Shown piece after piece: positions 10,038 through 21,469 of a stretch of 64,000 nucleotides of DNA. Under the pieces are notes generated by a model. It was not told the origin of the DNA, did not search any database, and saw only the letters and a program-made list of their open reading frames with translations. The stretch is from Nematostella vectensis (Eukaryota > Cnidaria > Anthozoa > Actiniaria > Edwardsiidae), in the NCBI RefSeq assembly GCF_932526225.1, contig NC_064044.1:14509453-14573452 (forward strand). Direction: 5' to 3'. The number at the start of each line of letters is the position of its first letter. The stretch's first letter is position 1. The translations under genes were made by a program, and so were the position numbers.

Positions 10038-13000
10038 ATGTTTTTCTTCCTGTGCTTCTTCGTATTCCCTCTCACATCGGCCATTCAGAAAACAAGGAAT
10101 TCCATGTTTGGGCATTCTCTCCTTGCATCTCCCTACGACGAGACGAGTGTTAGGACACTTTGGGAATGCTACAAACTCTGCTATGACGACAAAGAAAACT
10201 GCGCCAGCATCAACTATGACATGAAAAAAGAGAGATGCAAGCGTATGAAGGTTTCACACGTAAATCTGCCTCGCGAACTCGTGAAAATGAAAAACTCAGT
10301 TTACGCAGATATAAGAGAAGGTAAGTATACCAAAAATGATCCGGACATACGCCTAGTTAAGATAGTAAATAGTTACTCCTCGATTTCGAATGGGCGCTGA
10401 ATTAATAGCTACTGACGAAGTCACGAATAACACTTGAGTAGTTAAACCACAAAAGTAGGTCAAGCTACATAGCCAAGAACTGGTTTCTGTTTACGGCAAA
10501 TCCGGCACTGCTACATCAGGATGGGGCATTGATGAAACTGATCTGGGCACATCGGCCATTCAGAAAACAAGGAACTCCATGTTTGGCCACCACCTCCTTT
10601 GGGGAACTTTGGGAATGCTATAAACTCTGCTATGACGACAAAGAAAACTGCGCCAGCATCAACTACGACATGAAAAAAGGGAGATGCAAGCGTATGATAT
10701 TTTCACGCATTAAAATTCCTCACGGACTAGTGAAAATTGATAACTCTGTTTTAACACTGCAAATCTGCTATTACTGGTTTAACATATTTTCCGCTTTCGC
10801 AGCTATGAGCACAGCATCTTCTAGGTTAAAACAAAATAAATACATTTGATATTAAACTTAATAGTGGACTTTTTTTTACCTACCTGTGCATGTCTTTGAA
10901 AGATTTTATATTTTATTTTCTATTAAAGCTACTTAATTGATCCTAAGGCTAGTTTCCTGCAAGGTACTCAATATCCCGTTGCACCAGTAGTAGGGTAGGT
11001 ATGGAATTAGCAGTGTTTTTACGGGGGAATACATTATCTTGCGTTCAGTTCCGACGGCCAATCATAGGCGGTTATTCTATTCCGACGGCCGTCGCATCTA
11101 TTCTATTCAGACGGCCGTCACATCTATTCTATTCCGACGGCTATTCAGTTCCGACGGCCGTCGCATCTATTCTATTCCGACGGCCTTTGAAGGAAGGCTA
11201 TTCAGTTCCGTAGGCCAATGCAGCCGGTGAACGTTAAACATAACCTGCCTATATTACTATTAAACGTGGTCTCAACTCACAGTTAGACTCAAAGAAAATA
11301 GCCGTGAAAAAAAGTATCTAAATGAATGATAGGGAAAGCGATGCGAATATATTGACGAAAAAACACTTGTTTTCTATTTTATAAAGATGTCTTATTTATT
11401 GTCTTAATAAATTATAAAATTAGCCCGTCTTTTTGTTTACGGTCTTGTCATCTCAGTATTTGATCTTGTTATTCTAATAAATGGTGCTCGATCGTGGGTC
11501 ACGCAAAGAGGGCGAAAAAAAATCGTACGGTCGCAACTGAATAGCTGTTTGAATAGAAAACCTTGCGAATTAAAAAAATAATTACCATTTCAAATTTAAT
11601 ACCCATAAAAAATGTTTTATTAGTGCATAAACTGACAAACGATGAAAATATTTTACTACTTTTGTAATTCTACAAAGAAAGTAAACAGTTTGGTTAAACT
11701 ATTTTATTACAACAACGCTCATCATACAAATTTATAAGGTTAATACTAAAAGAAAACTTATACATAAACTAGAGTACCTGATATAGGGTATCCATATTTA
11801 GGGCTCTAGGCTATAATAAAGTTAATGTACTTTGATTATGGTATTTATCGCCTGGCTTTCTAAAGGATTGTTCTAAAGGTTTTTTTTGTTCTCTTTTGTT
11901 TACATGTTTATTGTATATGCTGTCAAATCCTGCAGTATGTTAATTTACTCTAGATTACATAAAGTTATTCTTCGAAACGGCTTTTTCCCCGGTCAAAAAG
12001 TTCAACTACGATTGTAAAATGGTTTATTCCAAGTTGTGGCATCTGCTTGCTGAGGAATCGGCTGCTCCCTGAACATCTTTGACAGCAGGAATTTTCTCTT
12101 ATTTATCGCCGATTCTGTCACTTCACTCCAGTCAAACCCGTCGTTGTCCATGAGATTTTTTTGCCTGGTTCTATCTAAAAAAAATTAATCCAATATAGCT
12201 CCAAATTAGGGACACACAGGGACAAAACCAAGCTATAAAGGCCAAAAGACAGGACAAAAGGGCCAAAAACAGGACAAACGGGACAAAAACAGGACAAAAG
12301 GGCCAAAAAAACAGGACAAACGGGACAAAAACAGGACAAAAGGGCCAAAAAACAGGACAAACGGGACAAAAACAGGACAAAAGGGCCAAAAAACAGGACA
12401 AACGGGACAAAAACAGGACAAAAGGGCCAAAAACAGGACAAACGGGACAAAAACAGGACAAAAGGGCCAAAAAACAGGACAAACGGGACAAAAACAGGAC
12501 AAACGAGACAAAAACAGGACAAAAGGGCCAAAAGACAGGACAAACGGGACAAAAACAGGACAAACGAGACAAAAACAGGACAAAAGGGCCAAAAAACAGG
12601 ACAAACGGGACAAAAATGTCAACAGAGACACAACACCTTATAGGTCAATTCGATCTTATGTCATGAGTTTACCCATGTTTATGACTCTGTTTGCCTTTTT
12701 GTCGCGTTTGTCCTGTCTTTGGCCCTTTTGTCTTGTTTTTGACCTTTTTGTCCTGTTTTTGGCCCTTTTGTCCTGTCTTTTGGCCCTTATAGCCTGGTCC
12801 TATCTAAAAAAAATTAATTCATATAGCTCCAAATTAGGGACACACAGGGACAAAACCAAGCTATTACCAAGTTATTGTTTTTACTCTATAAAGGTGACAA
12901 GAAACTCATACTTGAAACTTGACAGGTTGTGCTAGCAAACCCCACCCCCTGGGGATGGAAGATGGCCGCATTCAAGACACAAGTATCACGGCTTCGTCAA

Positions 13001-16000
13001 CTTATTCCTCTCCTGGGCACAACCCTCACCACGCACGCCTAAATAACCAGCCAGTGAAAGAAGAACACATAGGCGCATGGGGAGCGGCAGACTTACAAAC
13101 AAAAGGCGAGTATCTGCAGGTGGACCTTGGCCGAGTCACGTGGATTACCCATGTAGCAACGCAGGGGCGCCCGATAGAACATGCCCAATGGGTGACTGAG
13201 TACAGTGTGGAGTACAGTCTGACGGGAGAACAGTGGCAGAGTTACCTAGACGGGAATGGTGTGGTTATGGTGAGAACAAGTGTAAAGTGGGGAGTACAGT
13301 GTGAGAGTAGATCATTTGCAAAGCTACCAAGACGGGAATGGTGTGATTAAGGTGAGTGTATAGTGTGGTCAATGGATACACATCGTATGGCTTTTTATCA
13401 AATGTCACTCTCTCGAGAATCGATTAAATATTGCAGAGTGACTATGCCCTTTTGTTGCATCCGAATGTACACCCGATCAGCAATGGGGAAGCCCGGGTCC
13501 GAGACCGCGCTAGAAAAGCTCATGTCCCGTTTTCTTTGTGATCTCCTACAAGAGGGCGTGGTTCCCAAGCTTGCTGACGACGCCCCAAAGGAGTTGCTTA
13601 ACAACTGGAAGAGAGTCTTGAGTGCCTTACAGAAAAAAAATGTCTTCGCCTTTCCGCGTCCAAGACACGCGTTAACATGAAGTTTACAACCATCCTGGGC
13701 TGGGCGGTGATCTCCTGCAAGAGGGCGTGGTTCCCAAGCTTGCTGACGACGCCCCATAGGAGTTGCTTAACAACTGGAAGAGAGTCTTGAGTGCCTTACA
13801 GAAGAAAAATGTCTTCGCCTTTCCGCGTCCAAGACACGCTTTAACATGAAGTTTACAACCATCCTGGGCTGGGAGGTGATCTCCTGCAAGAGGGCGTGGT
13901 TCCCAAGCTTGCTGACGACGCCCCAAAGGAGTTGTTTAACAACTGGAAGAGAGTCGTGAGTGCCTTACAGAAGAAAAATGTCTTCGCCTTTCCGCGTCCA
14001 AGACACGCGTTAACATGAAGTTTACAACCATCCTGGGCTGGGAGGTGATCTCCTGCAAGAGGGCGTGGTTCCCAAGCTTGCTGACGACGCCCCAAAGGAG
14101 TTGCTTAACAACTAAAAGAGAGCTTTGAGTGCCTTACAGAAGAAAAATGCCTTCGCCTTTCCGCGTCCAAGACACGCGTTAACATGAAGTTTAAAACCAT
14201 CCTGGGCTGGGCGGTGATCTCCTGCAAGAGGGCGTGGTTCCCAAGCTTGCTGACGACGCCCCAAAGGAGTTGCTTAACAACTGGAAGAGAGTCGTGAGTG
14301 CCTTACAGAAGAAAAATGCCTTCGCCTTTCCGCGTCCAAGACACGCGTTAACATGAAGTTTACAACCATCCTGGGCTGGGCGGTGATCTCCTGCAAGAGG
14401 GCGTGGTTCCCAAGCTTGCTGACGACGCCCCAAAGGAGTTGCTTAGCAACTAGAGGAGAGTCTTGAGTGCCTTACAGAAGAAAAATGTCTTCGCCTTTCC
14501 GCGTCCAAGACACGCGTTAACATGAAGTTTACAACCATCCTGGGCTGGGCGGTGATCTCCTGCAAGAGGGCGTGGTTCCCAAGCTTGCTGACGACGCCCC
14601 ATAGGAGTTGCTTAACAACTGGAAGAGAGTCTTGAGTGCCTTACAGAAGAAAAATGTCTTCGCCTTTCCGCGTCCAAGACACGCTTTAACATGAAGTTTA
14701 CAACCATCCTGGGCTGGGAGGTGATCTCCTGCAAGAGGGCGTGGTTCCCAAGCTTGCTGACGACGCCCCAAAGGAGTTGCTTAACAACTGGAAGAGAGTC
14801 TTGAGTGCCTTACAAAAGAAAAATGTCTTCGCCTTTCCGCGTCCAAGACACGCGTTAACATGAAGTTTACAACCATCCTGGGCTGGGCGGTGATCTCCTG
14901 CAAAAGGGCGTGGTTCCCAAGCTTGCTGACGACGCCCCATAGGAGTTGCTTAACAACTGGAAGAGAGTCTTGAGTGCCTTACAGAAGAAAAATGTCTTCG
15001 TCTTTCCGCGTCCAAGACACGCGTTAACATGAAGTTTACAACCATCCTGGGCTGGGAGGTGATCTCCTGCAAGAGGGCGTGGTTCCCAAGCTTGCTGACG
15101 ACGCCCCAAAGGAGTTGTTTAACAACTGGAAGAGAGTCTTGAGTGCCTTACAGAAGAAAAATGCCTTCGCCTTTCCGCGTCCAAGACACGCGTTAACATG
15201 AAGTTTACAACCATCCTGGGCTGGGCGGTGATCTCCTGCAAGAGGGCGTGGTTCCCAAGCTTGCTGACGACGCCCCAAAGGAGTTGCTTAACAACTGGAA
15301 GAGAGTCTTGAGTGCCTTACAGAAGAAAAATGCCTTCGCCTTTACGCGTCAAAGACACGCGTTAACATGAATTTTACAACTATCCTGGGCTGGGAGGTGA
15401 TCTCCTGCAAGAGGGCGTGGTTCCCAAGCTTGCTGACGACGCCCCAAAGGAGTTGCTTAACAACTGGAAGAGAGTCGTGAGTGCCTTACAGAAGAAAAAT
15501 GCCTTCGCCTTTCCGCGTCCAAGACACGCGTTAACATGAAGTTTACAACCATCCTGGGCTGGGCGGGGTCCCAAGGAACCCTACCCGCATGGCCCACATC
15601 GCGTTGCAGCAGCTTCCCAATGCTCTCTACAGATCCGTAGCAAGGATTTTGAGCGGGTGGCTCCGTTTGCACATTTCGCGGACCATTTTCTCTTAGGTAG
15701 CTCGCCCTAGCTAGCAGTGGTTCTCAATTTTGCTTCATTAAAGTGGGGCGGGTCTTCAAGCCCCATGGCTACGGGCCTGATCAACCTCAGAAAGTCAGCA
15801 ATTTGAAATCATGATTTCCAAACTGATCGTCGCTTTTTGCCCCGTTAGACAAGGCCATTGCTGGACGACCCTTAACTGACGTGATAACCTGGTCAAACGA
15901 CTTACTTGGCACCTTCTCTGTTGCTTAAAAAGCCTTCGCCGACCGCATGCGATCACACTACCCAAGCCTAAAGATAATGTCATCTGAATGGCGACAGATG

Positions 16001-19000
16001 GAGCTGCAAGGAAACCCAACTTCGCTGAGACGATATGCATCCCGTGGTCAGGAAAGCTCCATCTAGCCTGCTTCTTCAGTGCTAAGCTACAAAGTCACCA
16101 ATCTACGTGGCTGCTATGCGAGGTCGAGGCTTTCGATAGAACTACTGCCACAAACACTTCCGCCAATACCTAGCTGATTTATTTAACAAAATTTTCGTAT
16201 TCACAAGCAGCAAACCTTTCAACGTGCAAGCCTAAAAAAACTCTGTCGGGGAGAGATGTCTGCTAGCCCACGTGTCTATACATCCCTCGCAAATGTCAGT
16301 TGTTACCAGGTTCGGGTACAATAAGTAACAGGTGCATCTTATTTTTCGTCGGACTTCTCTAACCGCTAAGCTTCGTCTTGCAAAGATGTGATCTACCAGA
16401 TTTGTACCCTCATCAACAACAGCCAAGATTCTGTTATCCGTAACACGTCAATCATGGAAAAAACCTTTGGGAGCATCCCACCTCCTTTTCACAAGCAGAG
16501 CAGTGTAGGTTCTCATTCAAAGGTTCTCATTCTCGTAGGTCCGCATTCGTCGTGAGAAGCGCACCGAGCCTCTACAACCAAATCAAGAATGCATTGTTTT
16601 CCGTCGTCAGATACTCGATGGTCTGCTGACTGACCAGCAATCCGTCCGCCCTATAGTTAAAGATGGTGGGCCCCCGCCGCCACATATTGGCCCTAGACAT
16701 ACCTTGACATATCTAGCTGCTATCATTGCGCATCACACCGTAAAGCCCCTTAATCACTCATTGGGCAGTCAATCAGCGACCCGCCCCCCCCCCTCCCCCC
16801 CCAGAAACCACTGGCATATCATTTGCTGCCGTTAAGATCAAGAGGAATCGCCAACTTGTCGTCCGCGAGACCGGTACATCATTGACTGATACTACCCTCT
16901 TTCCCGATGAGCGCCATAAGTCACTGAGGGAAGCACTAATCAAGTCATGTATCGAGCTCTGTCCTTTAGACGGCTCTTCAGCAGTGGTACCAGCATTACC
17001 CTCATCTGGTATTTGCCACTTTGATTAACGACGAACTGCTACACAGACATCGCCTCACTATAGATCCAGGTCGAGAAAAAAAAGGTTAATGAGAATCCGT
17101 CGGTGAAATAATTGTACAGGAGCTCAAACAGAGCTTTTTCGCCTCGACCCCACCAATGGTTACTCGTCTTCACTGACCTTTACAATCGCTATCGCTACAC
17201 CAAACTCCCGTACTCGCACTCGTTGTCGATCTTCACGAGAAATGTGATTCCAACGAGGCCGTTTTTTTACTCTCAACTCCTCCTAGCCTTCCGCGATTTC
17301 GTCACTAAACAACACGAGAACCGCATCCGTAGTTTTCCTCCACAACAGATTACCACATTCGTTAAATCTCGTTTTTGGCAATCTAGTTCACTTTCACAGC
17401 GAACGGGAGCAGACTGGAGAAACGAAATAAGAGTCCGCTACTTTGTAGAATCAGTATATGGAGTATGGAAGAACATTCAAAAGTGGCAAAAGGGGAACAG
17501 CTTTGCAAGGCCTCGTATTGCGTAATACGTAGTGGGTGCTATGGAGTGTCATCTACAGGTGACTTTTCCTCCGTATACGCCTCAAAAAGGCCTCTTGGGC
17601 GATGATGTATAAGAAAAGCGCCCCGACCAGTTCTTGAGAATTTAGTGGATACGCCCTTACGTTATTGTATTTTCCGGTCTGCGGACCTAATCTCGGGATC
17701 AAGCGGTAACTATGTGTGGTAACCCATCCCTTTTGGTTTTTACACTGTACCCTGTTAAGTGATTCACTTCAACTAATCTGGGGTTGGGCTCTTTTTACTT
17801 CTCCCACTGGTATACGAGGTACTAAGACGGTTACGGTGTGATTACAGTAAGTATTTGTGTACAGTGCGCACTATAGTCTAAAGAAGGATCAATGGAAGGG
17901 CTACCAAGATGGGAATAGTATTATTATTGGAAGGACACGTATTAAGAAAGAAAATGGCAGACCTTCCAAGATGGGAATTTTCAGCACAAGGTTGAAAAGG
18001 TATGTTAAACGCCTTTGTGAAACAGAGTAGTTTCGCTGTGTTTCGCGCGTCAGCTTTTCGTCGGAGCAAACGAAACTGCAACGGATGGGGTAGTGGTATT
18101 TATAGTATAGTGTGCGAACAATGAGTCAGTAAACCGGCGCGGTGCGCTCGGTTTGACAATGGAACAATATAGGCAATTAGAGCGAGGCGCGCTAAAGAAA
18201 TTGTTATTATCTATGCAAAGGACAGTTCTTCGTTTATACCTACAGCCAAGAGAAAAAAAATCATATTCTCATTGGAACCGTTGTGTAAAGAAACTCCACA
18301 AATAGACTAGTCGTCGACAGGATGTCCTAGGAGGAGTCTAAAATGCCTAAAAACTGGTTTAAATGTACGGTGGTTTATTACATCGTTGCGATGTTTACAA
18401 CAACACGTGCCGGGCATGCAATCGGTTTCCCCGATGTAAATCATACTACAAAGCTTACAAGAAATATAATAAATGAGATTGCTAGTGGTGAATGTGATAT
18501 GGTCCGTGACAGAGTACGACTATCCATTGGATTTGAGCGATACAGGCAAGCGTCGGGGCAGGCTAAAAAGTCCCAAAGCCTCCAGGTAAACTCCTTGATC
18601 TATGCGCTGGGGCCCAAGAGCAAGGACATCCTCAGTTCGTTTGGGCTCTCTAAGCGAGGGGGCAGAGAAGTACGACGTTGTAAACGTAAGTTAAACGGCT
18701 ATTTCACCGCTCGAAAGAATGTATTTTTTGAACACGCAAACTTCAACAGGCGAAGCCAGAGCGATTCAGAAACGGTAGATGAATTCATCACCGCCCTGCA
18801 CAGTCTTGCAGAATACTGCAACTATGGGTTACTGTTGGTGAAATTATAAGAGACCGTCTAGTTGTAGGTCTAAGGGACGCTATGCTATCAGAAAAACTAC
18901 AGCTTGACCCTGAATTAACCCTCAAAAATTCAACCAATATGGCTCGCCATAGCAAAGCTGTAAATAAACAACAAAAATTCCTCAGGGGATCCCGAAGAGA

Positions 19001-19674
19001 CGCTGCTAAATGCTATTCAAGTAGAAAGATCAATGCAGGGAAAACAGGCCGAAAACAACATTATAAGAACATTATAAGATGCTGAATGTAAATTCATGCC
19101 ATAAGAAAAGCCATTTTGCTTTTGTACGTCGCAAGGGTATCGAGATTGTCACACACTAGTGTGACAAGAACGCGGTTTAGGCGATTGTCGGTCCCTTCGC
19201 GCAAACTGGATTATAAGTCAGCCTAATACATGTTAGGACACTGAACATCTAGTAAGAAATTGTAAACCGTTTAAAGTTAGGTTTTATTGTTAGTATCCCA
19301 TCCCAGAAAGAGTGATGTAGTGTTGGGTACCCTGACTTCCGAGAGAGACTGGAGAGAGACTTTGGAAAGTTGTTGAGAGTTGTACACATCTTATTACCGA
19401 GACAGTAAAGATCGTTATTTATTAACACTACATTAACTATTTGATCCATCGAAGAAGTGTTCACAATGGTGGTATAGTGTTGTATGTTGTGTTGCAGTTT
19501 CAATTTGCGCCTTTTTTTCAGGTTTTTCCTGGCAACTTTGATCAGACCACTGTGGTAAAGAACGAGCTCTTTCCTGTCATCAAAACGCGCTACGTAAGGA
19601 TTGTAGTTCAGGCTTCGAATGGAAATGTCGTCATGAGAGCTGAATTGTACGGATTGGAGTGCAGTTTCACTTAG
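10038..19674 (+). CDS. Secreted PAN + F5/8 type C (discoidin) protein, 3 exons
   Basis: Exons are 10038-10320, 12926-13269 and 19522-19674. Exon 1 encodes a signal peptide (hydrophobic [15 protein letters not shown]) and a PAN/Apple-like module with Cys spacing C-x3-C-x6-C-x11-C; it ends in phase 1 at GTAAGT. Exon 2 starts after an AG at 12924-12925 and completes a Gly codon, then runs through [19 protein letters not shown] and [12 protein letters not shown], the first two thirds of an F5/8C domain, ending in phase 0. Exon 3 follows a CTTTTTTTCAG acceptor, completes the domain with RYVRI and a final Cys, and stops with TAG. The total is 780 nt, 259 residues, with every phase compatible. PAN and F5/8C modules bind glycans or proteins, so an extracellular adhesion or recognition role is likely. 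The exon 2 donor (GTGAGA at 13270) is one of two tandem candidates. Expression is unproven. Confidence 0.78.
10545..10760 (+). pseudogene. Decayed second PAN exon
   Basis: From the word ACATCGGCCATTCAGAAAAC onward the sequence repeats the PAN exon at 10038, including [10 protein letters not shown] and the four Cys. The part encoding the signal peptide is replaced, the linker between SMFG and ELWECY is frameshifted, and the splice donor after NSV is lost. It is a tandem exon duplicate without function as a PAN exon. Confidence 0.75.
11085..11561. mobile_element. MITE-like element, copy 2
   Basis: The same inverted ends and interior as the copy at 7714, with an expanded left end: the TCTATTCCGACGGC motif is repeated about five times between 11050 and 11190. 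It is part of the internal duplication 7714-9570 versus 11085-13080. Confidence 0.6.
12235..12800. repeat. 20-bp minisatellite with inverted partner, copy 2
   Basis: About 18 units of the 20-bp repeat run from 12245 to 12620, with the inverted partner at 12700-12790. It is longer than copy 1 (about 13 units) and copy B (about 4 units), so the array changes length rapidly while its flanks stay nearly identical. Confidence 0.9.
13270..13352 (+). repeat. Tandem copy of exon 2 end and splice donor
   Basis: After the first donor at 13270, an imperfect copy of the exon's last ~60 bases follows (CTACCAAGACGGGAATGGTG) and ends in a second donor, GTGAGT, at about 13351. A further decayed set occurs at 17815-17990. 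The repeat duplicates the coding end plus its splice site. Confidence 0.65.
13515..15570. repeat. 169-bp satellite, ~12 units, in F5/8C intron 2
   Basis: Identical landmarks (for example AAGCTTGCTGACGACGCCCC) recur every 169 bp. Units differ by single substitutions such as CCAAAGG/CCATAGG and ATGTC/ATGCC. The first unit is the most diverged. Each unit is open on the minus strand for about 80 codons overlapping the next unit. On the plus strand a frame between two stops includes [20 protein letters not shown]. The copy-B array (53030-54545) has about 9 units. Confidence 0.93.
15870..17560 (+). mobile_element. Decayed LTR-retrotransposon pol (RT end, RNase H, integrase)
   Basis: Reading across frames gives successive pol-like segments. 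[16 protein letters not shown] and [20 protein letters not shown] near 15990-16130 look like an RNase H domain. [17 protein letters not shown] follows near 16255, and [20 protein letters not shown] near 16570 precedes the integrase. [15 protein letters not shown] and [20 protein letters not shown] near 16860-16980 look like the integrase core. Stops and frameshifts separate all of them. It is a dead remnant, plus strand, inside the F5/8C intron, and the same lesions recur in copy B (54850-56590), so it decayed before the duplication. Assignment to a superfamily is from memory of cnidarian pol proteins and is tentative. Confidence 0.7.
17815..17990 (+). repeat. Degraded exon-end repeats
   Basis: Three decayed versions of the F5/8C exon 2 end (ACTAAGACGGTTACGGTGTG, CTACCAAGATGGGAATAG, CTTCCAAGATGGGAATTT) lie between the pol and gag remnants, the first followed by GTAAGT. 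They show the exon-end repeat once extended further and was split by the insertions. Confidence 0.5.
18000..18340. other. Leader or LTR-like sequence ahead of gag
   Basis: No gene is seen. The stretch from CTTTTCGTCGGAGCAAACGA to the gag start may be the 5' LTR and leader of the gag-bearing element. No matching second LTR was found downstream. Confidence 0.35.
18343..19150 (+). pseudogene. LTR-retrotransposon gag remnant (Gypsy-like)
   Basis: The first frame (18343-18849) contains [37 protein letters not shown] and [17 protein letters not shown], typical of a retrotransposon gag. A second frame continues at 18882 with [15 protein letters not shown], and the frame ends at 19085. A zinc knuckle still visible in copy B is deleted here, between two CATTATAAGA words. 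The remnant sits after, not before, the pol remnant on the same strand. It is non-functional. Confidence 0.72.
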
Positions 19675-20100
19675 AGATGGCGTGCAGTTTCATGCAGTTT
19701 TATTTAATAAGCTGTGCAGTTTCACTTATTGCAGTCTTAGTTGCTTAAATGAATATTTGCACTTGTTAACATAATACTTTAGAGTTTCCAATATAGAGAA
19801 TGAAGACACTACCGATAACAGATAGAATAGCAGCTATCGTTATCCAGAAACTAGTACTTTACTACAAATTTTCATCTTTTATAAAACTCTCTGTCTTGAA
19901 AAAGTCCTATCAAATACAAATATTTGGCTGGAGAACCAGTTTTGGGGGCTCTTGGAGGGCATTGTTCTCTATACAGCGGACATTTTTTAAATACTTGATT
20001 CCATTGGTGCTACGTAGCCTGTCTCAGATCCTATAATAATCTTTCAAAAAGTACAAGGGGCTCCTTTGATTGTATCACAGATAATTGGCCTCTCTGTTTG
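19675..20100. other. 3' flank of the F5/8C gene
   Basis: The stretch after the TAG at 19674 contains three GCAGTTTCA(C/T) words and an ATTTAATAAG near 19702 that could serve as a weak polyadenylation signal. No further gene is seen before the minisatellite. Confidence 0.4.
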
Positions 20101-20104
20101 GTTA

Positions 20105-21280
20105 CAGCATGATCTGGGCTATCCATCTGCATCTGGTTGTATCCAATTTGCATGGCCTCCGTGTCTGGGTGTATCCCATTTGCATTGTCTCCCTGTCTGC
20201 GTGTATGTCATCTGCATGGTCCCCGTCTCTAGGTGTATTCCATCAGCATGGTCTTCCTGTCTGGGTTTATCCCATCTGCATGGTCTCCCTGTCTGGGTGG
20301 ATCCCATCTGTATGGTATCCCTGTCTGGGTGTATCTCATCTGCATAATCTTCTTGTCTGGGTGTATCTTATCTGCATGGTCTCTCTGTCTGGCTGTGTTC
20401 AATCTGCATGGCCTTCCCTGTCTGGGTATATTCCATCTGAATGGTGTCCCTGTCTGGGTGTATTCCATCAGCATAGTCTTCCTGTCTGTGTGTATCCCAA
20501 CTGCATGGCCTGCCTGTCTGGGTGGATCCCATCTGTATTGTCTCTTGGTCTGGGTATATCCCATCTGCATGGCCTCCCTGTCTGGGTGGATCCCATCTGC
20601 ATGGTCTCCCTGTCTGGATGTAACCTATCCACGTGGTCTCCCTATCTGGGTATATCCCATGTGCTTGGTCTCCCTGTCTGGGTGTATCCTATTTGCATGG
20701 TCTTCCTGTCTGGGTGTATCCTATTTGCATGGTCTTCCTGTCTGGGTGTATTTCATCAGTAAAGTCTCCCTGTCTTGGTATATCCTATCTGCATGGTTAC
20801 CCTGTCTGGGTATATCTCGTCTGCATGGTCTCTCTGTCTGGGTGTATACCATCTGCATGGTCTCTCTGTCTGGGTGTATCCCATCTAAATGGTCTCCCTG
20901 TCTGGGTGTATACCATCTGCATGGTTTCCCTGTCTGGGTGTATCCCATCTGCATGGTTTCTCTGTCTGGGTGTATGCCATCTTCATTGCCTCCCTGTCTG
21001 GGTGTATCCCATCTGCATGGTCTCCATGTCTGGGTGTATCCCATTTGCATGGTCTCCCTGTCTGGGTGTATCCCATCTGCATGGTCTCCCTGTCTGGGTG
21101 TACACTACCTGCATGGTCTCCTTGTTTGGGTGTATCCCATCTGCATGGTCTCCCTGTCTGGGTGTATACTATCTGCATGGTCTCCTTGTCTGGGTGTATC
21201 CCATCTGCATGGTCTCCCTGTCTGGGTGTATCCCATCTGCATGGTCTCCCTGTCTCGGTGTATGCCATCTGCATGGTTTT
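20105..21280. repeat. 32-bp minisatellite, ~36 units
   Basis: The consensus is CTGGGTGTATCCCATCTGCA followed by TGGTCTCCCTGT, 32 bp. Because the unit lacks stops in most frames on both strands, it generates overlapping open frames of 62-349 codons with a 32-residue period (WVYPICMVSLSGCIPSAW style). These are not genes. The array abuts the 3' end of the minus-strand LINE. Related arrays lie at 29872-30255 and 59220-60395. Confidence 0.95.
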
Positions 21281-21469
21281 AACAGTGAGAGAGAGAGAGA
21301 TGCCTTTTTTAATGAGGGATTCACTTAATATCACAATGATAATGTACGCATGGCCCTCAACAGAAACAAAATTAATAAAAGCTATTTACAAATCTGTTTA
21401 CTGCAAAATCTTTGACGAAACTATTTACAATAACAATCTTTTGCTGATTTATAAACTTATTTACAGAGT

